Assembly: GCA_040002995.1 (NCBI GenBank)
Contig: JBDUDK010000029.1
Span: 1-15,442, forward strand
DNA from: JBDUDK01 sp040002995
GTDB taxonomy: Bacteria; Actinomycetota; Acidimicrobiia; Acidimicrobiales; Ilumatobacteraceae
DNA length: 15,442 nt
Direction of reading: 5' to 3'
In this document: piece by piece, positions 1 to 9,341 of the stretch
How the letters are laid out: each line of letters begins with the position of its first letter
How positions within the stretch are numbered: the stretch's first letter is position 1
Translations under genes and position numbers: made by a program
The notes under the pieces: model-generated
Seen by the model: only the letters and a program-made list of their open reading frames with translations
Database searches by the model: none
Told to the model about the DNA's origin: nothing

Positions 1-74
1 GAGCCCTCTGTGGGAATCGAACCCACGACACCAGCCTTACCATGGCTGTGCTCTGCCGACTGAGCTAAGAGGGC
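1..74 (-). tRNA. tRNA-Thr(GGT)
   Basis: Read on the minus strand, positions 74 to 2 fold as a full cloverleaf. A perfect 7-bp acceptor stem pairs GCCCTCT (68-74) with AGAGGGC (3-9). The D-stem is GCTC/GAGC, the anticodon stem CAGCC/GGCTG with loop ATGGTAA, and the T-arm GTGGG-TTCGATT-CCCAC. The anticodon is GGT, reading the threonine codons ACC and ACT. The discriminator is T at position 2; position 1 could be the first base of an encoded CCA, but the window ends there. It is transcribed leftward out of the window, so any further genes of its cluster are not visible. Confidence 0.96.
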
Positions 75-178
75 GGGCGCGGCGCAGCCGCAGGCCGGGC
101 AGTGAGCTTAGCGAACGGCGCCCAGATGGCCTACCCGACTTCCGTCGCACAGCACTCAACCCGACCCCGGGCCTGACC

Positions 179-184
179 GATAAA
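179..184 (+). promoter_or_regulatory. Possible -10 element of a leaderless promoter
   Basis: The hexamer GATAAA ends six bases before the GTG at 191, which would place the transcription start at or next to the start codon. No ribosome binding site precedes the GTG, which fits a leaderless message of the type common in Actinomycetota. No convincing -35 is visible. This is inference from position only. Confidence 0.3.
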
Positions 185-190
185 CGCAGC

Positions 191-1471
191 GTGAAGTGCC
201 GGCGGGTAGTAATCGAGGTAGGTGACAACGCGTTCGCTCTGGATCTGCATCCGGCCGTGACCGTTATCGCCGGATTGAGCCAGGCGGAGCGGGAGAGTTT
301 GGTGGGTGAACTTTTTGGCGCGCTGCAGGGGAACCGTACTGGCGTGCATTTGGAGCTGGCCGACGATGCCGGCCGCCGTCTCGGGCTCCTCCGCCCGAAG
401 GGTGGCCGCCACCGTGTGGTCGATCTCGACAGCGGCCTCGAGGTGACCAACGAGTTCGTGATCGCCGGCGGCGAGGTGAACCTCCTCGCCCGGGCGGGCA
501 TGACCTATGCCCAGGCCCTCGACCAGCTGCGCATGACGACCTCCGACCTGGCCAACCTGCCGCCCGACGACGACCGCATCCGCGCGCTGGGTCAGCTCGA
601 ACAGTCAAAGCTGTGGGCGGCCGCTGAGAACCTGGCCCGCCTCGCCGGCCGGGGTCCGGAGAACCGGCGCAGCCTCTCGGACAGCCCGCTCTACGACAGC
701 GTCGAAGATGCGCACCATCGCCTCGACGCCGCCGCCCAACGCGACGACGCGATCGTCAAGCTCGCTTACAAGGTGGCCGCGGTGGCAGGTGTGACCGCGG
801 TGCCCATTGCGGCAGTGTCGGCGGGGCTCGCTCTGCCCGTACTCGCGGTGGTGAGCGGCGCGATGGGTCTCGTGCACTGGAGCCGCGTCAACGTCGCCAA
901 GGCCATCAGCGCAGAGCGCCTTGCACTCAGCGCGGCGGGCAAGGAGTCGTATCTGAGCCTGCATCTCGACCGGGTGGAGGAGTTCCTCAGCCGGCGGGGG
1001 GCTGTCGGCTCCGAGCGGGAGGCAGCGGCCGCGAGAGTGGAATGGCAACGACTGGCCGGCCCGATCGACGTCGGATGGGCGCTCGAGCACCGCGCTGAGA
1101 TCACCGAGTCCGCACAGCTCGAACATGAACTCGGCCAGCTCGAGCGATCTTCGGGCAGCGATGCGCTCCGGAGCGTTCTCGGCGCCAACGTCGCGCACCG
1201 TCTGGTCCAGCAGATCGGTCAGGCGCGTCGCGCCGGCGATTCGGGCGAGAGCTTCCCACTCGTGCTCGATGAACCGTTCGCCGCGATCGATCGCAAGGTG
1301 AAGCCCGCGCTGCTCGAGTTGATTCTGCGATCGGCGGGAACACCCCAGGTGGTGCTGCTCACCGAGGACGCCGACGTGATGGCATGGGCCCGGCTCGAAA
1401 CAATGACCGGGTCCGCGGCGATCATCGAGGCCGGCGTGAGCGCCGCGCAACCCACCGCCGTCTCCCGGTAG
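191..1471 (+). CDS. Degenerate ABC/SMC-like ATPase protein with central hydrophobic segment, function unknown
   Basis: A 426-residue protein with no function I can name. The C-terminal third looks like an ABC/RecF/SMC nucleotide-binding domain: a Walker B strand followed by a D-loop, FPLVLDEPFAAID, at residues 355-367, then a strand VVLLTED (387-393) where ABC proteins carry the H-loop; the histidine is replaced. At the N-terminus a strand-loop-helix, VTVIAGLSQAERESLVGELF (24-43), sits where the P-loop should be, but the GxxGxGK[ST] lysine is absent. Residues about 190-230 form a long hydrophobic stretch, perhaps two membrane helices or a hairpin, flanked by helical, charged segments. The sequence suggests an SMC-like split ATPase whose coiled-coil insertion is replaced by a membrane hairpin. 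ATP binding is doubtful. The start is GTG at 191 with no clear Shine-Dalgarno; a GATAAA hexamer lies just upstream. It is followed 32 bases later by the GNAT gene. Confidence 0.75.
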   Translation: MKCRRVVIEVGDNAFALDLHPAVTVIAGLSQAERESLVGELFGALQGNRTGVHLELADDAGRRLGLLRPKGGRHRVVDLDSGLEVTNEFVIAGGEVNLLARAGMTYAQALDQLRMTTSDLANLPPDDDRIRALGQLEQSKLWAAAENLARLAGRGPENRRSLSDSPLYDSVEDAHHRLDAAAQRDDAIVKLAYKVAAVAGVTAVPIAAVSAGLALPVLAVVSGAMGLVHWSRVNVAKAISAERLALSAAGKESYLSLHLDRVEEFLSRRGAVGSEREAAAARVEWQRLAGPIDVGWALEHRAEITESAQLEHELGQLERSSGSDALRSVLGANVAHRLVQQIGQARRAGDSGESFPLVLDEPFAAIDRKVKPALLELILRSAGTPQVVLLTEDADVMAWARLETMTGSAAIIEAGVSAAQPTAVSR

Positions 1472-1503
1472 TGATCCCACGGCACCGGTAGGGTGCCCGG
1501 TTC

Positions 1504-1989
1504 GTGGAGATGCGGTTGGCTACCGTCGACGACGCTGAGGCGGTCGCGGCGATCTACAACCTCGAGGTCGAGACGTCGACCGCGACGTTCGATCTTGTGC
1601 CCCGCTCACTCGAGGAGCAACGCGCATGGCTCGCCGATCGGTCAGGAGCGCTGAGTGCGATCGTCGCGGTCGACGGCGCCGAAGTAGTCGGCTTCGCGTC
1701 TCTGTCGCTGTACAAGGAGCGGGCCGCATACCGGACGACGGTCGAGGACTCCGTCTATGTGCGCCGTGACCGCCACCGTCAGGGCATTGGTCGCGCGCTG
1801 CTCACGCAACTTCTCGACGTGGCGCGGGCCAGCGGGTTCCACGCCGTGATGGCGCGGATCGAGGCGACGAGAACGTCGTCGATCGCTCTTCACGAGGCGT
1901 GTGGCTTTGTCGTCCTGGGCACCGAGCGCGAGGTCGGCCGCAAGTTCAGCCGCTGGCTCGACGCCACGATCATGCAGCAGCTGCTTTAG
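1504..1989 (+). CDS. GNAT N-acetyltransferase, phosphinothricin/methionine-sulfone type
   Basis: A 161-residue single-domain GNAT acetyltransferase that transfers acetyl from acetyl-CoA to an amine. It matches the Pat/Bar/MnaT branch: N-terminal RLATVDDAEAVAAIYN (4-19), the STATFD stretch (25-30), strand EDSVYV (81-86), the acetyl-CoA pyrophosphate loop RQGIGRA (92-98) and SIALHEACGF (126-135) near the C-terminus. Family members acetylate phosphinothricin, methionine sulfone or sulfoximine and similar small amino acids; the substrate here is not shown by the sequence, and cytoplasmic detoxification is the likely role. The length is normal for the family. The start is GTG at 1504; ATG at 1510 (MRLATVDD) matches the usual family N-terminus equally well. 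The stop TAG overlaps the stop of the convergent amino acid permease. Confidence 0.9.
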   Translation: MEMRLATVDDAEAVAAIYNLEVETSTATFDLVPRSLEEQRAWLADRSGALSAIVAVDGAEVVGFASLSLYKERAAYRTTVEDSVYVRRDRHRQGIGRALLTQLLDVARASGFHAVMARIEATRTSSIALHEACGFVVLGTEREVGRKFSRWLDATIMQQLL

Positions 1990-3563
1990 CTGACCGCTCC
2001 TCCAGCCGCCGCGAGGTCGGCCTCGATGGCCCGCAACTCTTCGGCCGAGCCCTGGATCTTGGGTCCCGTGAACCATTTGCGGGCCGAAAGGATCCAGTAC
2101 CCGTAGACGAAGATGATCAGGATGGCGAGGGCGACGGGCGCGTAGTTGAAGCTGGCGAACGTGATCGGGCTGAACTGGGGCAGCAGGAAGTAGATGCTGA
2201 TGAAGATCACCAAGGTCACCGCGGTCCACCCGATGATGTAGGTCCACCGGCCGAGGTGCCACGGTCCGCGCTGGAAGCTCTCGCCCTGCCGTAGCCGGAG
2301 GAACACAGGAATGATGTAGGCGATGTAGAGCCCGATGACGCCGATCGACACGATCGCGAAGAACGTGGCTGGGAACCCACCAGCCTCGCGAAGCGAGGGC
2401 ACGCCGGCGAGGAAGGCGAGGATTGCGCAGATCCAGATCGAATTGGTTGGCGTCCGGGTGCGCGGGTTGATTTTGTGCCACAGCTTGTGCCCCGGCACGG
2501 CCCCGTCTCGCGAGAAGGCGTACAGCATTCGGGAGTTGGCGGTGAGCGATGCTTTCCCGCAGAAGAACTGGGCGACGCAAGCAATGCCGACGAGGACCTT
2601 CGTCCAGTTCACGCCGATGGCGTCGACGAGGATCGGGATCGGCGCGGTGATGACGTTGCCCGCCGCGGCCACGGTGTCGAAGCCCGGGCGAATGGCGAAG
2701 GTGACCGCGAGCAGCAACACGTAGCCGGCGATACCCGAGAGCCACACCGACGTGACCATCCCCTTCGGCCCCGCCACCGCGGCGTTGTGGGTCTCCTCGG
2801 TCATGTGGGCGGAGGCGTCGAACCCGGTGATCGTGTACTGGGCCAGCAGCAGACCGATGAAGAACACGTAGACGCCTGAGAAAGTGCCGTTCCAGCCCGT
2901 GTTGTTCTGGAACTTGCTGAACACGTAACTCGCCGACGCGTGATGGTCGGGCAGGAAGAGCAGGACCGCCAGGAACACCGCGACGCCGACCAGGTGCCAC
3001 CAAACGCTTATGTCGTTGAGCAGGGCGGTGAGGCGGATCCCGAGGGAGTTGAGCACGCCGTGAAGAATCAGCACGATCGCGTAGATCAACAACAGCGAGC
3101 CGGGCCTCGGTACGTAGTCAGTGGTGAGGGCGAGGAAGCCCCCGATGAAGTTGGCCAACCCGAAGTCGATGCTGGCGGTGATGGCGACCTGGCCGATGAG
3201 GTTGAACCATCCGGTGGTCCAGCTCCAGAACGGCGCGTTGCGCTTAGCCAACTTCGCCGACCAGTAATAGAGACCGCCGGCGGTCGGGTAGTTGGAGCAC
3301 ACCTCTCCCATCGACATGGCCACGCACAGGGCCATGAAGGTCACGAGCGGCCAGCCGTAGGCGATCGCGGGGCCCCCGCCCGCGAACAGCGCCACGTAGT
3401 AGGTGGTGAGACACCCGGCCAGGATCGAGATGATCGAGAACGACACCGCCATGTTCGAGAAGCCCTGCATTTTGCGGCCGAGCTCCTGGGCATAGCCCAA
3501 TTCGTGCAGCCGTTCAGTGTCGGACTTGTGGGTCGCGGACGGCCCAGGTGTGTCGACAGCCAT
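1986..3563 (-). CDS. APC-family amino acid permease
   Basis: A 525-residue integral membrane transporter of the amino acid-polyamine-organocation superfamily, most like the amino acid/choline (GabP/BAT1-like) branch. About 12 hydrophobic segments can be counted. Family landmarks are the N-terminal LHELGYAQELGRKMQGFSN (19-37), the GEVCSNYPTAGGLYYWSA motif (86-103) after TM2, and ITGFDASAHMTEET (245-258) in the middle. It presumably imports an amino acid or amine such as GABA with a proton, but the substrate cannot be read from the sequence. The start is ATG at 3561-3563, preceded by a strong Shine-Dalgarno GGGGGAG at 7-base spacing. The TAA stop overlaps the TAG of the convergent GNAT gene (1986-1989). 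It lies 86 bases downstream of the ABC permease stop on the same strand, so it may have its own promoter there. Confidence 0.93.
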   Translation of the reverse strand: MAVDTPGPSATHKSDTERLHELGYAQELGRKMQGFSNMAVSFSIISILAGCLTTYYVALFAGGGPAIAYGWPLVTFMALCVAMSMGEVCSNYPTAGGLYYWSAKLAKRNAPFWSWTTGWFNLIGQVAITASIDFGLANFIGGFLALTTDYVPRPGSLLLIYAIVLILHGVLNSLGIRLTALLNDISVWWHLVGVAVFLAVLLFLPDHHASASYVFSKFQNNTGWNGTFSGVYVFFIGLLLAQYTITGFDASAHMTEETHNAAVAGPKGMVTSVWLSGIAGYVLLLAVTFAIRPGFDTVAAAGNVITAPIPILVDAIGVNWTKVLVGIACVAQFFCGKASLTANSRMLYAFSRDGAVPGHKLWHKINPRTRTPTNSIWICAILAFLAGVPSLREAGGFPATFFAIVSIGVIGLYIAYIIPVFLRLRQGESFQRGPWHLGRWTYIIGWTAVTLVIFISIYFLLPQFSPITFASFNYAPVALAILIIFVYGYWILSARKWFTGPKIQGSAEELRAIEADLAAAGGAVS

Positions 3564-3615
3564 GAACTATCTCCCCCTTCGGCCCAACCCCCCAGTCGAG
3601 CGCAGCGGATAGTTC
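3564..3615 (-). promoter_or_regulatory. 8-bp inverted repeat bracketing the permease Shine-Dalgarno
   Basis: GAACTATC (3564-3571) and GATAGTTC (3608-3615) are perfect reverse complements 36 bases apart. The start-proximal arm touches the ATG of the permease and abuts or overlaps the Shine-Dalgarno (GGGGGAG, 3571-3577 on the minus strand). It could be a protein operator or an mRNA hairpin controlling ribosome access; neither can be decided from sequence alone. Confidence 0.35.
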
Positions 3616-3631
3616 CAACAGATTCGCGACG

Positions 3632-3648
3632 GCGACCCGAACGGTCGC
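3632..3648 (-). terminator. Weak hairpin downstream of the ABC permease
   Basis: On the minus strand, directly after the permease stop at 3650, GCGACC and GGTCGC form a 6-bp stem around a 5-base loop (3632-3637 with 3643-3648). No T-run follows, so it is at best a weak intrinsic terminator. Confidence 0.25.
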
Positions 3649-3649
3649 G

Positions 3650-6085
3650 CTATTCGGCGCGCAGGACCTCGGCGACATGCGAGCGACGCGCCCTACGATC
3701 CGCGAAGAGACCAGCCGCGACCGCGACCGCTATCGAGGCCGGTACGACGAGGAACAACGCGGGCGGCACGACCGCACCGGGCCGTATCCCGATGTCGTCA
3801 GTGACGCGTCGCCAGAGTGCAGCCCCAGCTAACAACGCGAAGGGTATACCGATCACCACGACAACGATGGCCGTCAGAGCTCCGTGCCACACCATCACCC
3901 TGCGCACTCGTTTGGCGTCGAGACCGATCGCCCGCAGCACCGCCAGTTCGCGTCGATACGAACGCACGCCGGCGAACACGACATAGGCGAGAACGATCGT
4001 GCCGAGCGCACTGGCCAGCACGATGCCGAGTAGCGGAACCCGCCGAACTCTGTGCATGTTGACCACGCGGGCGGGGACAATGTCGAGGAGCTGCTCCTCG
4101 CTCAGGTCGCGCTCGAGCTGGGCCTCGACCGCCGACGGGTCCGGCCCGGACAAACGCGCCATCACCAGCGTCGGATAGGCGCGGCCACCTGCGGCTTTGA
4201 TGGTGTCGAGGGGCACGACCGACACGTCGCCCAGATCCGACTCGCCGAACATCGGCGCGAGGGTGGTGCCGACCACGGTCAGGCTTTGCTCGACATCGGA
4301 GACGTCGTCCTCGACGTTGTCGAACTCCCCGCCAGCCACCGACAGGGCCACGGTGTCGCCGACCGCGACGCCGAGGCGGTGCATTTCTCGGCTACCCAAC
4401 GCGATTTCGTTCGGCGAAGTGGGGAGGCGTCCGCTGAGGATTTCGGGCGGTGCGGTACCTGACGGATCGAACGCGAACACCTCAGACGACACGCCGTTGA
4501 GTGAAACCTGTCCGAACGCCGCTTGGGTCTGCTTGGCAAGGCGCGGGTCGGTGGCGAGCCGAGAAAGAGTCGCCGGCACCATCTTGAAGTTGATGTTTCC
4601 GATCGCCACGTCCCACGGCCATCCGTGGCGCGCCGGTACGTCGTACAGGCGGTCGACGCCGCCCACCCACATGCCCACGGCGCCCACCACCACTAGAGCG
4701 ACGACACCACCGACGAGGCCCTGCGTGGTAGCCGACGATCGGCGTCCGCGCGGGCCGTCGAAAGCGAGGTGCGCGCCCAAGGCGGCCTCGGTGGGCGCGC
4801 CGGCCCAGCGGAGTCCTCGCGTAACATTGAAGCGCGGGACCGTTACACGCGTCCGTCTCCGTCCCAACCTCGCCGCCAGCGTGCTCACGCCTGCCACAAA
4901 CGCCACCGTGACAATCGTGCCGACGGCCACCACCGCGATGTTCACCTGCAATCCGGGATGCAACTCGAGTTCGCGGCCGATCCCGATGGGGAAGCGGTTC
5001 GACAGCTCTATCGCCCCCGCCAACGCGACCACGCCACCCAAAAGAGCGGCAGGGAGAGTCCGCAGCGCCGCCAACGCGACTAACTGCGGTGGCGTGTACC
5101 CGAGCGCGTGCAATTTCGGTGTGTCGCGCTCATGGAAACGCTGCTCGGTGCGCAGAAGGAGCATCGTCGTTGCCGCCGCCGCGACGGCGAGGCCGATGCC
5201 GAGCGCGAGCAATGCAGTGGTTTCGAGGGCGACCGGCGCGATGTACGACGTCCGCCGGCTGTCGGCGTTGGCGGGGACCACCGCCAGAGGTTGCGCGCCC
5301 GGTCCGGCGAGCGCACCGGCCGCCTTGGGCAACGCGGGCATTCCGGCTTGGCCGTCGGCCAACTGCACGAGGTAGCTCTGCCCAAAATCGAGAAACTCGT
5401 TGTGATGCTGTTCCCAAAGGCCCAACGGTAGGAGCATCGCGTTCGGTGTTCTGTAGGCGCGCGCGCTCGCCGACCGACCCTCATCGACGACGACGTCTTC
5501 CGGGAGCCGGACGATCGCAGCGATAGCCAGCTCGTATTTCGGTCCCCTCGGTTTGTAGATCCCTTGTTGGACCTCGTCGTACTGATCGGGCGAGAACATC
5601 TGCACGGTGACACGCTCGCCTACGGAGGTCGCGAACTGCTGCACGAAGATCTCGTTGACGACCACCTGAAGGGGATCGTGGCCATCGGGCAACTTGCCGC
5701 GCAGCACGCGCACCGTGGGATCGGCCGGCGCGCTGAAGTCCACGATCCTGCCGTTAATGCCGGCAGGGGGCTGGCCCGATCCGTCGACGTACGTCGTCGC
5801 GATGAAGCTGTTGGGGTCGGCTCGTTTCACGCCCGGTAGCGCGCGGACTTCCGAGGGCGGGAGCGGCGACCCGAAGACTTGGGCGTCATACGGGGTCGCC
5901 GCGGCGGAAAATCGGTCGACCACCGACGACGAGCGTCGGGCGCCGGCGATGAGTGCAATCGAGATCGCGCTCAGGATGCCCACGAACACGCCGAGCCCGA
6001 TCAGCGCGACGCGGCGACTGCGGCGCTGCGTGCGCGCGACAAACCACACGGGGGTGAGCACCGAGCCGAGTATGTCGGCGTGCAT
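3650..6085 (-). CDS. FtsX-type ABC transporter permease
   Basis: An 811-residue ABC permease of the MacB/FtsX/LolCE type. Layout from ATG at 6083-6085: TM1 at 26-48; a MacB-like extracytoplasmic domain about 55-285; a first FtsX domain with three hydrophobic segments (about 286-312, 336-360, 381-406); a further TM (456-476); a second extracytoplasmic domain (about 480-675); and a C-terminal FtsX domain (684-707, 735-757, 772-795) with the cytoplasmic ELAVLRAIGLDAKRVRRVM (713-731), typical of the loop that contacts the ATPase. This duplicated layout fits transporters of lipids, lipoproteins or peptides, or mechanotransmission systems. No ATPase gene is in the window. The open frame extends upstream to 6340 but crosses tRNA-Tyr, so that extension is not real. 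No good Shine-Dalgarno precedes ATG 6085, so a start a few codons downstream remains possible. Confidence 0.88.
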   Translation of the reverse strand: MHADILGSVLTPVWFVARTQRRSRRVALIGLGVFVGILSAISIALIAGARRSSSVVDRFSAAATPYDAQVFGSPLPPSEVRALPGVKRADPNSFIATTYVDGSGQPPAGINGRIVDFSAPADPTVRVLRGKLPDGHDPLQVVVNEIFVQQFATSVGERVTVQMFSPDQYDEVQQGIYKPRGPKYELAIAAIVRLPEDVVVDEGRSASARAYRTPNAMLLPLGLWEQHHNEFLDFGQSYLVQLADGQAGMPALPKAAGALAGPGAQPLAVVPANADSRRTSYIAPVALETTALLALGIGLAVAAAATTMLLLRTEQRFHERDTPKLHALGYTPPQLVALAALRTLPAALLGGVVALAGAIELSNRFPIGIGRELELHPGLQVNIAVVAVGTIVTVAFVAGVSTLAARLGRRRTRVTVPRFNVTRGLRWAGAPTEAALGAHLAFDGPRGRRSSATTQGLVGGVVALVVVGAVGMWVGGVDRLYDVPARHGWPWDVAIGNINFKMVPATLSRLATDPRLAKQTQAAFGQVSLNGVSSEVFAFDPSGTAPPEILSGRLPTSPNEIALGSREMHRLGVAVGDTVALSVAGGEFDNVEDDVSDVEQSLTVVGTTLAPMFGESDLGDVSVVPLDTIKAAGGRAYPTLVMARLSGPDPSAVEAQLERDLSEEQLLDIVPARVVNMHRVRRVPLLGIVLASALGTIVLAYVVFAGVRSYRRELAVLRAIGLDAKRVRRVMVWHGALTAIVVVVIGIPFALLAGAALWRRVTDDIGIRPGAVVPPALFLVVPASIAVAVAAGLFADRRARRSHVAEVLRAE

Positions 6086-6132
6086 CGGCGGGGAACAAGG
6101 GCGTAAACCGCCCGCCAGTGTGGTGCTAGCAC

Positions 6133-6153
6133 GAGACCGCGGGCGGCGGTCTC
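6133..6153 (-). terminator. Strong GC hairpin after tRNA-Tyr, possible terminator
   Basis: GAGACCGC (6133-6140) and GCGGTCTC (6146-6153) form a perfect 8-bp stem with a 5-base loop. It begins 11 bases after the 3' end of tRNA-Tyr on the minus strand, where a terminator is expected, but no T-run follows on that strand. A T-run (6161-6165) lies on the plus-strand side, where there is no gene to terminate. A 10-bp perfect palindrome GTGCTAGCAC (6123-6132) abuts it. Confidence 0.4.
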
Positions 6154-6164
6154 TTAGGAGTTTT

Positions 6165-6250
<86 letters not shown>

Positions 6251-6261
6251 AGCGAGTCGAA

Positions 6262-6288
6262 ACGTTACCAAGCCCGGGTAAGTTCCAA
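6262..6288 (-). promoter_or_regulatory. Candidate tRNA-Tyr promoter
   Basis: On the minus strand, TTGGAA (6283-6288) and TAACGT (6262-6267) are separated by 15 bases and end 11 bases before the mature tRNA 5' end. The spacing is slightly short and the hexamers are imperfect. The position directly upstream of an isolated tRNA makes it plausible. Confidence 0.35.
6279..6284 (+). promoter_or_regulatory. Possible -10 element for a leaderless yajQ
   Basis: TAAGTT matches the TANNNT form of actinobacterial -10 hexamers and ends six bases before the yajQ ATG at 6291. A weak -35-like GTCGAA (6256-6261) is 17 bases upstream. yajQ has no clear Shine-Dalgarno, so transcription may start at the ATG. The element overlaps the candidate tRNA-Tyr promoter on the other strand. 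Confidence 0.3.
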
Positions 6289-6290
6289 TC

Positions 6291-6779
6291 ATGCCTTCGT
6301 TCGATGTCGTGTCAGAGGTCGTCCACCAAGAAGTGCGCAACGCCGTCGATCAGGCTCAGCGCGAGCTGGCCACACGTTTTGATTTCAAGGGAACCAACTC
6401 CTCGATCGAGCAGAAGGACCTTACGTTCACGTTTCGGACGGCGAGCGAGGACCGGCTCCGCGCCCTCCGGCAGTTGTTCGAGGAGAAACTCGTCCGGCGC
6501 TCGGTCTCGCTGAAGGGTCTCGACTACGGCAAGGTCGAGGAGGCCGCACAAGGCACGGTGCGCCAGACCGCGAGCATCTCCGAGGGCATCTCCACCGACA
6601 AGGCGCGAGAGCTCAACAAGTTCATCAAGGACCTCACGATGAAGGGCATTCAGACCCAGACCCAAGGCAACCAACTCCGGGTCACCGGCAAGAAGCGCGA
6701 CGAACTGCAGGCGGTCATCGCCGCGCTGAAGGGCGGCGATTTCGGTGTCGCTCTCCAGTTTCAGAATTTTCGCGACTAG
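6291..6779 (+). CDS. yajQ: YajQ family nucleotide-binding protein (UPF0234)
   Basis: A 162-residue cytoplasmic protein that matches the YajQ family end to end: MPSFDVVSEV (1-10), RFDFKG (29-34), SLKGLDYGKVEEA (73-85), a central region with KARELNKFIKD (104-114), RVTGKKRDELQAVI (130-143) and the C-terminal LQFQNFRD (155-162). Family members have two RRM/KH-like folds; some bind cyclic di-GMP and act as effectors (shown for Xanthomonas and Pseudomonas homologues), and nucleic-acid binding has also been reported. Whether this one binds c-di-GMP cannot be told from sequence. The length is standard. The start ATG at 6291 is 40 bases from the divergent tRNA-Tyr and has no clear ribosome binding site. 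It converges with the HAD gene, with 10 bases between their stops. Confidence 0.95.
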   Translation: MPSFDVVSEVVHQEVRNAVDQAQRELATRFDFKGTNSSIEQKDLTFTFRTASEDRLRALRQLFEEKLVRRSVSLKGLDYGKVEEAAQGTVRQTASISEGISTDKARELNKFIKDLTMKGIQTQTQGNQLRVTGKKRDELQAVIAALKGGDFGVALQFQNFRD

Positions 6780-6789
6780 CGCTTTCGAC

Positions 6790-7290
6790 TTACTCGTAGT
6801 AGCCCGAATGGATGTACACGCACGAGATGCCTGCGGCGCGGAACATCTCGACGTTGCGGCGGTCGTCCTCGAACGCGATGCGTAGATCGAACCCCACCTT
6901 CTGGAGAAGCTCGACGACGGTGCGTTTGAAGTCGACCGCAGAGTCCTGCGCTCCGTCGGGTCGCATCACGAGCAGGTCCCAGCGGATGTCGTAGCGCTCG
7001 AGCCACCCGATCGTGGCGGCGCGTACCCGGGCCGGACGAGCCGACAGCAACACGATGGCCAGGCGTTCGTCGAGCAACTCGAGGAGACGGTTGACGTCTT
7101 CTACGAGCGGGTCACTACCGACGTGGTCGAAGAATGACTTCCAGTCCTTGCGCCCGGGTCCGAGCAGGAAGTGCTGGCGGCCGGCGGCGTCGGAGAGCAC
7201 CCCATCGAGATCGAACACCGCGGCCGCTCGAGGGGCGACGGGACCGTCGCGCCAAACCCAGTTCTCCGGCAGCGCGGCCGCTTCGGCCAA
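6790..7290 (-). CDS. HAD-superfamily phosphatase, 3'-phosphatase-like
   Basis: A small HAD hydrolase of about 166 residues if translated from TTG at 7288-7290. All four motifs are visible: FDLDG (26-30, nucleophile and acid Asp), LLSARP (81-86, motif II Ser), DFKRT with Lys 122 (motif III) and FEDDRRN (140-146, motif IV Asp). The spacing and the LLSARP/EDDRRN style resemble the phosphatase half of polynucleotide kinase-phosphatases and T4 PseT, but no kinase domain is present, so the substrate is uncertain. The gene follows acs: the TTG lies 7 bases after the acs stop, with AGAGGA at the end of acs as a likely Shine-Dalgarno, which suggests coupling. An alternative ATG at 7356 would overlap acs by 59 bases and lacks a ribosome binding site. 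Confidence 0.82.
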   Translation of the reverse strand: MAEAAALPENWVWRDGPVAPRAAAVFDLDGVLSDAAGRQHFLLGPGRKDWKSFFDHVGSDPLVEDVNRLLELLDERLAIVLLSARPARVRAATIGWLERYDIRWDLLVMRPDGAQDSAVDFKRTVVELLQKVGFDLRIAFEDDRRNVEMFRAAGISCVYIHSGYYE

Positions 7291-7297
7291 CGCGCGG

Positions 7298-9265
<1,968 letters not shown>

Positions 9266-9341
9266 GTGAACCCCCCGGTACGAGCGGACGACCCGAGCGT
9301 AGTGGGCTTAACTCAAACGCCGACGAGGCGATGAATTAGAG

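Noticed and set aside
75..190. Search for a tRNA-Thr promoter in the gap before the first gene
   Set aside because: TTGAGT- and TAAGCT-like hexamers exist on the minus strand but not with workable spacing to each other, so I do not call a promoter.
605..1480. Open frame of 291 codons antisense to the ATPase-like gene
   Set aside because: No family features and no ribosome binding site; the plus-strand gene explains the region with Walker B and other structured motifs.
1986..1989. Four-base overlap of the GNAT and permease stop codons
   Set aside because: Convergent stop overlaps of this size are common in compact genomes and need no special explanation.
2384..2398. Hairpin CCTCGC-GAA-GCGAGG inside the amino acid permease
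   Set aside because: It lies in a well-conserved coding frame and is probably chance from codon use; no regulatory setting.
1642..3003. Open frame of 453 codons on the minus strand overlapping the GNAT and permease genes
   Set aside because: Arg/His/Pro-rich, out of frame with the evident permease on the same strand and antisense to the GNAT gene; no recognisable motifs.
4197..5375. Open frame of 392 codons on the plus strand inside the ABC permease
   Set aside because: Ala/Thr/Pro/Arg-rich low-complexity translation opposite a clear FtsX-type permease.
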